Shown: positions 54,184 to 63,413, counted from the first letter of the stretch. The stretch is DNA of 64,000 bases from Sphingobacterium sp. (GCA_031286695.1 JAITTY010000011.1:186001-250000), one strand, 5' to 3'. The notes: generated by a model not told the origin, from the letters alone. Numbers and translations are program-made.

Positions 54184-55455
54184 TTATATTTCTGTTTCTA
54201 GAAGAGTTGTTTGTTTTTGATGGAGAGATTCTATCTCTTCAGAAAAAGCTGTTAAATAGGCGAGTTCTATTATTTTGATCATAGTCTGGTAAATTCGTGT
54301 ACTGTAATCTGCATAGGCACCTGTATATCGGTTTTTGGCGAGGCCATAGTTGATCCATTCATACAAGATTTCATTCCATTCTTGCTGATCGTATGTTTTA
54401 ACTGTTGCTAATAGTGCTGACAAAGGATCGTCTAGTTCTTCATTCGATACATAATAAAGTATAATCTCCTCTTTTGCATGCCTAATCAAAACTGATTGGC
54501 ATTCGGGCAATATCGAAAATGAATCGTCCATGCCGACTGGAAGAATAGGGGATTCCTCAGATGTATTGGATAACATTTCTAATAGGGAGTAAAGACAGGC
54601 GTAGTTAAAGAGTAGATTTGCCCCCGAAAATTTACTATTTTCATGGTCGGCAGACCAGAATTCTTTTTCGTCGATGACCGTTTGGTACCAATATCGAATA
54701 TCTTCTCGCCAGCCATTTAGATCGTCTCTATCAAAGAAATCTTTTAATGCTGAGATGGAATAAGGTTGGGAAGCAAGCCAGTCGGGCAATATGATACGTG
54801 TTTTGGGGTGAAGTATTTCGTCTTCGGTTTCGTCCAAAGATTGCTGGGCTTGGCGCTGCTCATTTGCAATGTCTTCTTGATTTTCTATAACATTGTCTGG
54901 AAGTATTTTATTTTCATAGATCTTTCCGAGAGAAGCCGCCATACGAAGTAAGAATTCTTTTACAGCAAGTATTTCATGGCCGTTGTTGCCTAAAAAGCCG
55001 TTATCTCTGTCTCCTAAACTTATCCATAAATCATCAAGAATGCTGTACCATTGTTGTAAAGACTCGTAAGAAAAAAAACGGATAATGCTGTCTGCTGCTG
55101 TATCAATATTACTTGCCCAGGGGTCTGTTGATAATATATGATTCCAGTAGTCTGAAGCATCTCTGTTGAACTTCAAGGGATGTTCTATTGTTTTTAGTTT
55201 ACATTTCCTAAAAATGACATACGCCAATTCCACCTGTTCAATTAATTTTTTGGTGAGATATCCGGTAGAGGAACGCGGTGGGTTCATCTTTACGTTTGAA
55301 GCCGCGTTGATTAACATATTTAGATCTGCTAACCAGTCACGTATGGATGTTTCGCTTTCAAAGAACTCTATAAGATATTTCATCGGATCGTCGATGTGTT
55401 CTTGGCTTAAATAGCGAAAATGTTTCGCTTTTAGTTTCTTTTGCGTATTTTTCAT
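54184..55455 (-). CDS. Hypothetical protein with four internal repeats, 423 residues
   Basis: No family recognised. It is all helical, acidic and cytoplasmic. Four units of about 75 residues, spaced about 100-115 apart, begin near residues 16, 112, 222 and 333 with a shared pattern (IDDPMKYLIEFF, AADSIIRFF, SISALKDFF, LDDPLSALLATV) followed by a tryptophan helix. The first and last units are most alike. It is the first gene of an operon with the HEPN protein and is divergent from two repressor-like genes. A longer frame opens with GTG at 55512; the ATG at 55455 is preferred. Confidence 0.72.
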   Translation of the reverse strand: MKNTQKKLKAKHFRYLSQEHIDDPMKYLIEFFESETSIRDWLADLNMLINAASNVKMNPPRSSTGYLTKKLIEQVELAYVIFRKCKLKTIEHPLKFNRDASDYWNHILSTDPWASNIDTAADSIIRFFSYESLQQWYSILDDLWISLGDRDNGFLGNNGHEILAVKEFLLRMAASLGKIYENKILPDNVIENQEDIANEQRQAQQSLDETEDEILHPKTRIILPDWLASQPYSISALKDFFDRDDLNGWREDIRYWYQTVIDEKEFWSADHENSKFSGANLLFNYACLYSLLEMLSNTSEESPILPVGMDDSFSILPECQSVLIRHAKEEIILYYVSNEELDDPLSALLATVKTYDQQEWNEILYEWINYGLAKNRYTGAYADYSTRIYQTMIKIIELAYLTAFSEEIESLHQKQTTLLETEI

Positions 55456-55598
55456 CAGATTATATTTTTTTGTTGATGAAACTGCTATTAGGGCAAATAC
55501 TGATCCGTGCACTGATCTAAAGCCTTGTCGGTTTCATATGTTTTTTGATTAGTAAAATAGTTTATAATTGTCTTCGTTAGGACTAAATTAAGAACTAT

Positions 55599-55639
55599 TT
55601 TTCGGTAAAACAAATATTTTTTATTAAAATTTTCGGTAA
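55599..55639. promoter_or_regulatory. Two direct repeats before the first repressor gene
   Basis: TTTTCGGTAA at 55599-55608 and again at 55630-55639, 31 bp apart (about three helical turns). Likely operator in the divergent control region of the island. Confidence 0.5.
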
Positions 55640-56055
55640 TGAGTTCTGTTTTGAAGAGAATTAAGATTGTTGCGGATAGAGAGGGGATGAGCGTATCGGC
55701 CTTTGAGGCAACTATTGGAGCGAGCAAGGGTGTTTTTACGCGTGCATTGGCCAATGGTACGGATATTCAATCTAAATGGTTAATCAGCCTTGTTGAAAAA
55801 TATCCTCAATATTCATCTGAATGGCTATTAAAAGGTGAAGGCGAGATGTTAAAACCTGTTCCTGTAGCAAAAGAGGAGGAGGAAACTTATCTAACGCCAG
55901 AATTAGAAGGGATTACCAATTCTGTTATTTATACACTAAAACAAGTTGTCGCATCTCAGAATATAACTATAAAATCTCAAGAGAAGACAATTATGTCTTT
56001 GGAGAGATTATTGTCTTCATTAGAGCGCGAACTTGATTTATTAAAGAATAAATAA
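55639..56055 (+). CDS. Phage-repressor-like DNA-binding protein, 138 residues
   Basis: The N-terminal helix-turn-helix (IKIVADREGMSVSAFEATIGASKGVFTRAL) is of the CI/XRE type, followed by KYPQYSSEWLLKGEGEML, common to Bacteroidota phage-type repressors. A C-terminal coiled coil (about 95-138) replaces the protease or dimerisation domain of full repressors. It is divergent from the four-repeat/HEPN operon and probably represses it. The following gene is a paralogue. Confidence 0.82.
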   Translation: MSSVLKRIKIVADREGMSVSAFEATIGASKGVFTRALANGTDIQSKWLISLVEKYPQYSSEWLLKGEGEMLKPVPVAKEEEETYLTPELEGITNSVIYTLKQVVASQNITIKSQEKTIMSLERLLSSLERELDLLKNK

Positions 56056-56084
56056 ACCACAAACATTTTTAAAAACGGACGAAA

Positions 56085-56465
56085 GTGAATGTAAAGGAAC
56101 GTGTGCTGCTGATCGCTGAAACCAAAGGCATCAGTAAAACCGAATTTTTCAGAGATGTGCAACTTTCCTATGCAAACTTTAAGGGAGGGCAGAAGAATAC
56201 CGCACTCAGTTCGGATGCCATGGTTGCTATATTGTCCAGACATCCCGATATTAGTCCCGCATGGTTGTTGATGGGTGAAGGAACTATGATGCGGAAGGAT
56301 GAGAGCGTTGCGGTAAGTGCTCCACCTGCCGAAACTGCTGCTACAACAGCCGAAGGCCTCGGAATTTATAAGCAGCTGGTCAATGCCTTAGAGCAAACGG
56401 TAAAGGCACAAGAAAAGACAATCCTCTCATTGGAAGGTCAGGTGAGTTTATTGCAACGTATATAA
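56085..56465 (+). CDS. Phage-repressor-like DNA-binding protein, 126 residues
   Basis: A paralogue of the preceding protein: helix-turn-helix (LLIAETKGISKTEFF), then RHPDISPAWLLMGEGTMM, a linker rich in alanine, threonine and proline, and a C-terminal coiled coil with the shared AQEKTILSLE sequence. It starts with GTG at 56085 behind a GGAC-rich ribosome site. Co-transcribed with the upstream copy (29 bp). The pair may form heterodimers; this is an inference. Confidence 0.8.
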   Translation: MNVKERVLLIAETKGISKTEFFRDVQLSYANFKGGQKNTALSSDAMVAILSRHPDISPAWLLMGEGTMMRKDESVAVSAPPAETAATTAEGLGIYKQLVNALEQTVKAQEKTILSLEGQVSLLQRI

Positions 56466-56682
56466 TTACATCTAGCAGTTTAGAAACCTGATTTTTTTCC
56501 TATCATCCAAAATACCTGATTCCGGTGATTTCATTGGCCTCTTTTTTGTTTTAATTTCGTTATTGAAGTGGTGTTTGTTTAACCGGCTTCTGGGAAGGCT
56601 TCTGTTTATTTGTAAAAGGAACATTGCCTGCCTGTTGATCTAATTACATTCGTCAGCTTCATGTATTCAAAGAATTAATTTT

Positions 56683-57903
56683 ATGTTGAAAAAAGTATTT
56701 TTTATATGCTGTCTGCTTTTAGCTTGTTTTGTGCATCATACAGTGGCACAGTCAGCGGGTCAGCGGCCAATGTATACCTCAACATGGGGGCACCTTTACC
56801 GTGAAGCAGGAAACAGTAAAGACCTCTTGGGGGTTTTTCCGACGGAGGCACCTGTGTACCTGCTAGATTCTACCAATACACAGTATAAGGTGCAGGTGAG
56901 TAATGGGGATATCGGCTATATTGACCGTCAGCCCTTGAAAAGTGCAATGTTCGGAAAAAGATCTGCCGGCGAGCCAAAGCAATATTTCTATCGTGGAACA
57001 ACAGATGCCCAATGCCCACATTTCTATGTGCAGGTGTCGCAATTGCGCGTGCGTAAGGCTCCTAATACAACAAGTACCGCTGTGCGTAGGGCAGGGCTCA
57101 ATGAAATGGTATGTATCGATTATGTGCCGCTCTACACAGATGGATGGGTCTACATTGGAGACCACTTTCATGAAAGTCCGGAGTATATTCAGATGAAATT
57201 TTTGGGATCTGAACTAACGTATGACAAGGTGCTAAAAGAGTATCTGGCCGTAAAAGAAAAGGATCAGGAGAAAGAGCTGGCTCAGGTCGGCCGCCTGCGT
57301 GAAATAGGCTGGACCAAGTATCCTAAATTAAAACAGGCGCTTACCTACTGGAAGGAATCCTATACCAAAGCAGGAATAGCAGATCCCAAAGTCGATATCG
57401 ATTTTGAATTGGTCTTGGCCGATAAATTCCAAAATGAGCTTACGCCGGAAGTTTACGCAAAGAAACTGAAAGCGCTAAATTTCCATTTCGATTGGAAAGG
57501 GGTGTCTCTTTTTGACGGTAAGATCACGGATGCGCAGATGAAGCAACTGGCTTTACAACGGGTTTCGGAAATTCCGGATATGCCCGAATGTGGCTGGGAA
57601 CCGCAGTATTACTATAAATCGCCAAATATGATCGTTGCCTTCGAAGAAAATTATAAGGGAAAAGTGGTCGGTACGCTGTATAAGCTGTTTTTTAGTGAAG
57701 GCGAAAGCATTGTCATGGGCAACGAGCGGATGGATGCCAATTACGCAGAAAAAGACTTTGTAAACCACTTTGGTGAACTGCTTTCGGCAGACTGGATCTC
57801 AACGCCACATACTTACTATATTCAAAATGGCGATGCGGGGTTATTTATTTTCAGATTTGTCGATGGGAAACTGGCCAGCTACGAGTGCATGTATTATTGT
57901 TAA
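56683..57903 (+). CDS. Exported protein with SH3-like domains
   Basis: The 406-residue protein has a signal peptide (MLKKVFFICCLLLACFVHHTVAQ) and two bacterial SH3-like regions near the N-terminus (about 28-85 and 105-165, the latter with QLRVRKAPNTTS). The C-terminal two thirds are unassigned and rich in lysine and aromatic residues. No catalytic motif is visible. It stands alone, 217 bp from the repressor genes. Confidence 0.72.
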   Translation: MLKKVFFICCLLLACFVHHTVAQSAGQRPMYTSTWGHLYREAGNSKDLLGVFPTEAPVYLLDSTNTQYKVQVSNGDIGYIDRQPLKSAMFGKRSAGEPKQYFYRGTTDAQCPHFYVQVSQLRVRKAPNTTSTAVRRAGLNEMVCIDYVPLYTDGWVYIGDHFHESPEYIQMKFLGSELTYDKVLKEYLAVKEKDQEKELAQVGRLREIGWTKYPKLKQALTYWKESYTKAGIADPKVDIDFELVLADKFQNELTPEVYAKKLKALNFHFDWKGVSLFDGKITDAQMKQLALQRVSEIPDMPECGWEPQYYYKSPNMIVAFEENYKGKVVGTLYKLFFSEGESIVMGNERMDANYAEKDFVNHFGELLSADWISTPHTYYIQNGDAGLFIFRFVDGKLASYECMYYC

Positions 57904-58011
57904 TATTTATAAATTGTGTCGGGTTCATGTATAGCTTTCCAAGCGTTTGAAAATGTCCTTCGTTTGTGATGTTAGCAAGGATTTTATTAACGAGCAGGAA
58001 TAGGAATGCGC

Positions 58012-58063
58012 AAAAAACAAGGCCCTTTGAAGGGGAATTAAAACTCCGCTTTCAAAGGGCCTT
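58012..58063 (-). terminator. Terminator of lipB, bidirectional
   Basis: AAGGCCCTTTGAA (58019-58031) pairs with TTCAAAGGGCCTT (58051-58063); a T run follows on the minus strand. Confidence 0.85.
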
Positions 58064-58085
58064 TGGATGTTATTGAAATCTTAAA

Positions 58086-58781
58086 TTAGACGACTTGCAT
58101 CTCAAAGAGCTGTGCGATATGGCCTTTCAATTTTTCTTTCACGTCTTCCAGATCGACTTCTTTACCAAGTTCCCGCTTTAAAGACGTTACATCCTTATCG
58201 TCTATGCCACAAGGAATGATGTTGCCGAAATAATCAAGATCTGTATTGACATTGAATGCAAAACCATGCATGGTCACCCAGCGTGAAGCGCGTACTCCCA
58301 TTGCACAGATCTTGCGTGCTGTTGGTTTATCTGGCTCTATCCATACGCCGGTAAATCCGGGATATCTTCCAGCTTCGATACCGTAATCTGCACAAGTCAA
58401 TATAATTGCTTCCTCCAATGTGCGCAGATAAAGATGTATATCCGTAAAGAAGTTGTCGAGATCCAGGATCGGATAACCGACAATCTGCCCCGGGCCATGG
58501 TAGGTAATGTCCCCGCCCCGGTTGATCTTATAAAATTTGGCCTCTTTCTCTTCGAGCCCTTTTTCATCTAACAGCAAGTATTCTTCGTGCCCGCTTTTCC
58601 CCAAGGTATAAACATGGGGATGTGCTGTAAAGATCAAGTAATTGGGGGTACTGGTTGCTGTCGCGTTGACCCTATTGTCGTGCTTAATGTCCAATACTCC
58701 CTTAAAGATGGATTCCTGTCTGTCCCAGGCTTCTTGGTAATCGACAAGGCCCCAATCTTGAAACTGCACCTCTTTGTTCAT
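58086..58781 (-). CDS. lipB: Octanoyltransferase (lipoate-protein ligase B)
   Basis: Transfers octanoate from acyl carrier protein to lipoyl domains, the first step of lipoate synthesis. The 231-residue protein has RGGDITYHGPGQIVGYP and the catalytic cysteine/lysine region (ARKICAMGVRAS, IIPCGIDDKDVTSL). It is separated from hflX by an 11-bp hairpin. Confidence 0.94.
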   Translation of the reverse strand: MNKEVQFQDWGLVDYQEAWDRQESIFKGVLDIKHDNRVNATATSTPNYLIFTAHPHVYTLGKSGHEEYLLLDEKGLEEKEAKFYKINRGGDITYHGPGQIVGYPILDLDNFFTDIHLYLRTLEEAIILTCADYGIEAGRYPGFTGVWIEPDKPTARKICAMGVRASRWVTMHGFAFNVNTDLDYFGNIIPCGIDDKDVTSLKRELGKEVDLEDVKEKLKGHIAQLFEMQVV

Positions 58782-58796
58782 CTCTTATTTTTTTAA

Positions 58797-58827
58797 GATC
58801 TGAATGGGCTTAACGTCCATTCAGATC
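58797..58827. terminator. 11-bp hairpin between hflX and lipB
   Basis: GATCTGAATGG (58797-58807) pairs perfectly with CCATTCAGATC (58817-58827). No T run on the minus strand, so it may be a processing or attenuation site in an hflX-lipB transcript. Confidence 0.5.
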
Positions 58828-58841
58828 ATTGTTTGTCAAAA

Positions 58842-60032
58842 TTAATACAATAAGTTATTGTATGGGTAACGTTCATTGTGCATCTTCACAATGATATCGT
58901 AAAGTTTTTGTTTGAACTCTTCGATATTCGTTTTATTTGTTGCTGACAGGAAGATCGCTGGGTCTGAATTTTTTGCCATCCAGGAATTACGGAAATCCTC
59001 CAATGTTACCTCGATTTCCTCGCCATCGTGTCCTTCTTCAATCGCGGGTTTATAAAGGTCAATTTTATTGAATACTGTAATTACTGGTTTGTCCAACGCT
59101 TTGATATCCTTTAATGTTTCGTTTACCGCCTGTATATGATCCTCAAAGTTAGGGTGTGATATGTCTACCACATGAATCAGAACGTCTGCTTCTCTAACTT
59201 CATCCAGTGTGGATTTGAAACATTCCACCAAATGGTGAGGTAGTTTGCGGATAAAACCAACCGTATCTGAAAGCAGAAATGGGAGGTTGTCAATGACAAC
59301 TTTGCGAACTGTTGTATCCAGTGTTGCAAAAAGTTTATTCTCGATCAAGACGTCAGACTTGGAGATCATATTCATGATTGTCGATTTTCCGACGTTCGTA
59401 TAGCCAACCAGGGCCACACGGATCATCTCGCCGCGATTTTTACGCTGTGTCTCGTTTTGCTTGTCGATTGCTTTTAAGCGTTCTTTGAACAAGGAGATCT
59501 TGTCCAGGATGATCCGTCTATCGGTCTCGATCTGTGACTCACCCGGACCGCGCATACCAATACCCCCGCGCTGACGTTCCAAGTGGGTCCACATACGGGT
59601 CAGACGTGGTAAAAGATATTGCAGCTGTGCCAATTCCACTTGTGTCTTTGCTTGTGCAGTTTTGGCATGTCGGGCAAAGATATCCAGGATAAGATTGGAG
59701 CGGTCCAATATCTTGCGTTTCAGTTCTTTTTCAATATTACGCAACTGCGAAGGTGAAAGTTCATCGTCGAAAACAACGATGTCAATTTCTTCCGCTTCAA
59801 CATATGCTTTTATTTCTTCCAGCTTTCCGCTACCGACAAAGGTAGCACGGTCCGGGAAACCCAGTTTCTGTGTAAACATGCCTTTGGTCTCGCCACCGGC
59901 GGTCTGCACCAAAAATTCAAGTTCCTCCAGATATTCCTTTGCTTTTGTTTCCGTCACGCTTGGGGTGATAACACTCACCAAGACGGCTGTTTCGGGTTTT
60001 ATTGCTGTATCGTGTATTTTAATTCTGGCCAT
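58842..60032 (-). CDS. hflX: GTPase HflX
   Basis: A ribosome-splitting and rescue GTPase. The 396-residue protein has the N-terminal glycine-rich HflX domain, a coiled-coil linker with RGGIGMRGPGES, and the G domain (GYTNVGKST, DTVGF, NKID). It starts at the ATG at 60032. A predicted promoter lies 325 bp upstream, giving a long leader. Confidence 0.96.
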   Translation of the reverse strand: MARIKIHDTAIKPETAVLVSVITPSVTETKAKEYLEELEFLVQTAGGETKGMFTQKLGFPDRATFVGSGKLEEIKAYVEAEEIDIVVFDDELSPSQLRNIEKELKRKILDRSNLILDIFARHAKTAQAKTQVELAQLQYLLPRLTRMWTHLERQRGGIGMRGPGESQIETDRRIILDKISLFKERLKAIDKQNETQRKNRGEMIRVALVGYTNVGKSTIMNMISKSDVLIENKLFATLDTTVRKVVIDNLPFLLSDTVGFIRKLPHHLVECFKSTLDEVREADVLIHVVDISHPNFEDHIQAVNETLKDIKALDKPVITVFNKIDLYKPAIEEGHDGEEIEVTLEDFRNSWMAKNSDPAIFLSATNKTNIEEFKQKLYDIIVKMHNERYPYNNLLY

Positions 60033-60084
60033 TTTGTACTATTAAGTCTTTCAAGTGAAGCCGGTAGGCCATTACGCTATGAAA

Positions 60085-60147
60085 TGCGAGCTCTTGCCTA
60101 TCGCTTGTTATACGTTCACTTTTTAAATTATTTTCAATGAGCTCGCA
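60085..60147. repeat. 9-bp inverted repeat in the hflX leader
   Basis: TGCGAGCTC (60085-60093) and GAGCTCGCA (60139-60147), 45 bp apart, between the small frame and hflX. Confidence 0.5.
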
Positions 60148-60175
60148 AGCCCGGTTTTTGTTTGAAAAGGTAAAT

Positions 60176-60304
60176 TTAAGAATTTATGCGTTTGTACACC
60201 ACACAAGACTGATGCCGATTATAACATAATTCTTCAGTAACCAATAAATTTCCTGTGATTTGCTTACCAGGGCAACTCAAAATATGTAAGCGTTCGGTCG
60301 CCAT
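60176..60304 (-). CDS. Possible 42-residue protein in the hflX leader
   Basis: In the 511-bp gap before hflX (60033-60543) a frame starts MATERLHILSCPGKQITG and ends KRINS. It has three cysteines, no membrane helix and no known family. It would be the first frame behind the promoter at 60357-60387, with only a weak ribosome site (CTAGG). The rest of the gap shows only the inverted repeat at 60085-60147. Confidence 0.35.
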   Translation of the reverse strand: MATERLHILSCPGKQITGNLLVTEELCYNRHQSCVVYKRINS

Positions 60305-60356
60305 CTTTTGCCTAGTAAAAGAAGGGATATTTTTCTATATCATGTTCATAATGATG

Positions 60357-60387
60357 CAAAAGTAAATAAATTTGGTTTTATATACAA
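60357..60387 (-). promoter_or_regulatory. hflX promoter
   Basis: On the minus strand TTG (60387-60385), 20-bp spacer and TACTTTTG (60364-60357). Predicted leader to hflX of about 318 nt. Confidence 0.6.
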
Positions 60388-60543
60388 AAAAGATAAATTG
60401 TCTTCAAGAGCTAATTAACAACAATTCGTATCCTATTTATGTTGACGAGCGGCCTTTAGATTCCACTGTGCTCTGTTTATTCACTTAAACACGTTGTTGA
60501 TTTATTTGCTGGCCCCGTTTTTTATTTCGAAAATGACATACGG

Positions 60544-62649
60544 TTAAGAAATCTTATCCCAAGCAATGCCATCGGATTTTCTTGCCAGAAAGCTTCGCAG
60601 CAAATGATTCTTTTCGCTTTGTAGTGTTGGGTCTTCTTTGAAGATTTCGATAACGGTATTTCGGCACTCGGTGAGCAGCACTTGATCTGTGGCTAAATTT
60701 GCCATCTTGAGATCAAGAACACCAGACTGCTGTGTACCGGATATATCGCCCGGCCCACGTAGCTGTAGGTCGACTTCTGCAATCTCAAAGCCGTCATTGG
60801 TGCGCACCATAGTATCTAGTCTTAATCGTCCTTCTTTGCTCAGCTTATTGCCCGACATCAGGATACAGAAAGACTGTTCGGCACCACGGCCTACGCGGCC
60901 ACGCAATTGGTGCAGCTGGGATAGCCCGAAACGTTCGGAATTTTCAATGACCATGACCGAGGCATTGGGAACATTTACCCCTACCTCAATAACGGTCGTG
61001 GCAACCATGATCTGCGTTTCATGTTTGACAAAACGCTGCATCTCAAAGTCTTTATCTTTTACGGGCATCTTGCCGTGAACAATACTGATCTTGTATTGTG
61101 GTAGTGGAAATTCGCGTTGTAAGTTCTCAAGTCCTGCTTCCAGGTAAATCAGATCCAGTTTTTCGCTCTCCTTGATGAGGGGGTATACCAGGTAGACCTG
61201 CCTTCCCTTGGCGATCTCCTCGCGCATAAAACCAAACATCCGCAAACGCGAACTTTCAAAAAAGTGAACAGTCTTAATCGGTTTACGTCCTGCAGGTAAT
61301 TCGTCTATGACGGAGATGTCCAAGTCGCCGTACATGGTCATCGCCAATGTCCGTGGAATTGGTGTGGCTGTCATGACCAGCATGTGTGGTGGAATGATAT
61401 TCTTTCGCCAGAGTTTGGCCCGTTGTTCCACACCAAAACGGTGCTGTTCATCGATAACAACAAAACCCAGGTTTTTGAACTGTACTTTATCCTCGATCAA
61501 GGCATGTGTACCAATCAGAATGTCCAGGCTGCCATCTTCCAGTGCCTGGTGGATCAAACGGCGTTCCTTCGTGCTTGTGGATCCCGTAAGTAGCTTGATA
61601 GTGACGATGTCATCGCCGACGAGCTGCTTTAGCCCATGATAATGCTGTGTCGCCAGGATTTCTGTTGGCGCCATCATGCAGGCCTGAAATCCATTGTCCA
61701 CGGCAAGCAGCATGCTCATGAGGGCAACAACTGTTTTTCCGGAGCCAACATCACCCTGCACAAGCCGATTCATCTGCGCGCCGGTATTGGTGTCTATGCG
61801 GATTTCCTTCACAACGCGCTTCTGTGCTCCTGTCAACGGGAACGGAAGACGCTCATTAAAGAACGTGTTGAATTTTTCACCGACTTTATTGAAGCGCTGG
61901 CCTCTAAACTTCTGGGTATTGAGCTGTTTGTTGTTGAGCAACTTGAGCTGTATAAAGAATAATTCTTCAAACTTGATGCGTTTAATCGCTTGGTTCAGCT
62001 CCTTTTGATCGCTTGGAAAATGTATGGATGCGAAAGCCTGCTGCCTGGAAATGAGATGATGTTTTGCGAGTACATCCTGCGGCAGCGATTCGTCAATACT
62101 ACGAAATACGGTTTCCAATGCAGTCTGTTGTAAGCGTTGGATTCCTTTGGTATCCAGATTGAATTTTTTGAGTTTTTCTGTAGATGAATAAACCGGCTGT
62201 AAACTCATATTGCCGATCTGTTTAACCTGTGGGTTATACAGATCCATTTCGGGATGCGTAATGGATAGTTGTCCATTGAATTCGCTCGGCTTGCCATAAA
62301 TAATATAGGCAGACCCGACTTTCAATGATTTCTGAAGCCATGGGATGGACTGAAACCAGACCAGTTCCATGGAGCCCGTTTCATCTTTGAAAGAACCGAC
62401 AAGACGTTTCGTTCTTTTTTCGCCCACGAGTTGTAGCGAAACCAGACGGCCCAGGACCTGTGCGGCCATCATATCGGGATGAAGTTTCCGGATTTTATGG
62501 AACTCCGTACGGTCGATATAACGGAAAGGGTACTGTGTCAATAGATCACCAATGGTAAATACCTGCAACTCTTTCTTGAGCACATCTGCCTTTTGTGGAC
62601 CTACACCTTTGAGGTATTCTATGGGGGTAATTAAACTTAATTCAGCCAT
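60544..62649 (-). CDS. recG: ATP-dependent DNA helicase RecG
   Basis: Remodels stalled replication forks and Holliday junctions. The 701-residue protein has the wedge OB-fold (VLGRLVSLQLVGEKRTKRLVG), Walker A QGDVGSGKTVVALM, DEQH box (VIDEQHRFG), TATPIPRTLAM, and QLRGRVGRG. It starts at ATG 62649, which lies inside a perfect hairpin. Confidence 0.97.
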   Translation of the reverse strand: MAELSLITPIEYLKGVGPQKADVLKKELQVFTIGDLLTQYPFRYIDRTEFHKIRKLHPDMMAAQVLGRLVSLQLVGEKRTKRLVGSFKDETGSMELVWFQSIPWLQKSLKVGSAYIIYGKPSEFNGQLSITHPEMDLYNPQVKQIGNMSLQPVYSSTEKLKKFNLDTKGIQRLQQTALETVFRSIDESLPQDVLAKHHLISRQQAFASIHFPSDQKELNQAIKRIKFEELFFIQLKLLNNKQLNTQKFRGQRFNKVGEKFNTFFNERLPFPLTGAQKRVVKEIRIDTNTGAQMNRLVQGDVGSGKTVVALMSMLLAVDNGFQACMMAPTEILATQHYHGLKQLVGDDIVTIKLLTGSTSTKERRLIHQALEDGSLDILIGTHALIEDKVQFKNLGFVVIDEQHRFGVEQRAKLWRKNIIPPHMLVMTATPIPRTLAMTMYGDLDISVIDELPAGRKPIKTVHFFESSRLRMFGFMREEIAKGRQVYLVYPLIKESEKLDLIYLEAGLENLQREFPLPQYKISIVHGKMPVKDKDFEMQRFVKHETQIMVATTVIEVGVNVPNASVMVIENSERFGLSQLHQLRGRVGRGAEQSFCILMSGNKLSKEGRLRLDTMVRTNDGFEIAEVDLQLRGPGDISGTQQSGVLDLKMANLATDQVLLTECRNTVIEIFKEDPTLQSEKNHLLRSFLARKSDGIAWDKIS

Positions 62650-62664
62650 TCTTCTTGAATGGCT
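62644..62664 (-). promoter_or_regulatory. Hairpin enclosing the recG start codon
   Basis: AGCCATTC and GAATGGCT form a perfect 8-bp stem around a 5-nt loop; the AUG is in the 3-prime arm and the AAGAA of the loop is the only purine-rich stretch before it. Confidence 0.5.
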
Positions 62665-62685
62665 AAATTACGAAAAATTTAATTT

Positions 62686-63399
62686 TTAAGATTTATATAC
62701 TTCTACAAATGGTTTGCCATCCTTGCATTGAACTGGTCTGGCCATATTTGGACAGCCACCTTCACATTTTGTTTTTTCCAAACGCAGCTTGTTTTCCATG
62801 AGACGGTTGTAGAGCTCTATTTTTTCTATCATATCGGTTGATCGAATGGTTTTGTGGACTGCAATTCCTTCCATACAGCAGCCTGAACGTAGAAAATGAC
62901 TGGTCCAATCGTTTGGATTCGAGCAGGTCACGTCTTTATAGAACTCCTTCAGCTCCTTGTATCTTTTAGGCAGTTCGGCATTGGTTTCATCAAGCGATAA
63001 TTCGTAGGCAAAGCGAAGTGCGGCCTTACCATTATAACAAACTTTTCCCACAGGTGGATTGGGGATCGGCATTGATAAGCGTTGTGCATCATTGAAAAGT
63101 TTGCCTTCATGTTCGGCAGCTTTATTTCGCTCGCTTTCGAGATAATCTAACTCTTCTTTCAGTTTTTCGAATTGATTTTTCAGTGAAGAATGTACTAGGT
63201 AATAGGTATAATAAGGGTGTTGTATAATTTCAAACTCTTCAATATTTGTGCAGGGAACAGATTGAAGCAATGTGGTGAGTTCCTTGGCTTTTGCATTGAC
63301 TTGTTCATTCCAATATTCGTATGATTTAGAATTGTCTTTCGAACAAGCAAGGAAAAGTATAAATCCAATAATCGGAAGTAAAAAGGTAATTTTTTTCAT
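62686..63399 (-). CDS. Cysteine-rich lipoprotein, 237 residues
   Basis: The protein has a lipobox (ILFLACSKD) and about ten further cysteines, with a tail of CKDGKPFVEVYKS. Its C-terminal half resembles the smaller neighbour at 63444-63854 (CS..DW, RLME, C-K-GK). No known family. The start is the ATG at 63399, since a -7 box (TAGATTTG) occupies 63406-63413. Confidence 0.75.
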   Translation of the reverse strand: MKKITFLLPIIGFILFLACSKDNSKSYEYWNEQVNAKAKELTTLLQSVPCTNIEEFEIIQHPYYTYYLVHSSLKNQFEKLKEELDYLESERNKAAEHEGKLFNDAQRLSMPIPNPPVGKVCYNGKAALRFAYELSLDETNAELPKRYKELKEFYKDVTCSNPNDWTSHFLRSGCCMEGIAVHKTIRSTDMIEKIELYNRLMENKLRLEKTKCEGGCPNMARPVQCKDGKPFVEVYKS

Positions 63400-63405
63400 G
63401 TTTGG

Positions 63406-63413
63406 CAAATCTA
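63406..63413 (-). promoter_or_regulatory. -7 box of the 237-residue lipoprotein gene, near-leaderless
   Basis: TAGATTTG on the minus strand, six bases before the ATG at 63399. No clear -33. Confidence 0.45.

Noticed and set aside
61307..61639. 110-codon plus-strand frame over recG
   Set aside because: Shadow of the helicase core; no promoter, no start signal and no known fold.
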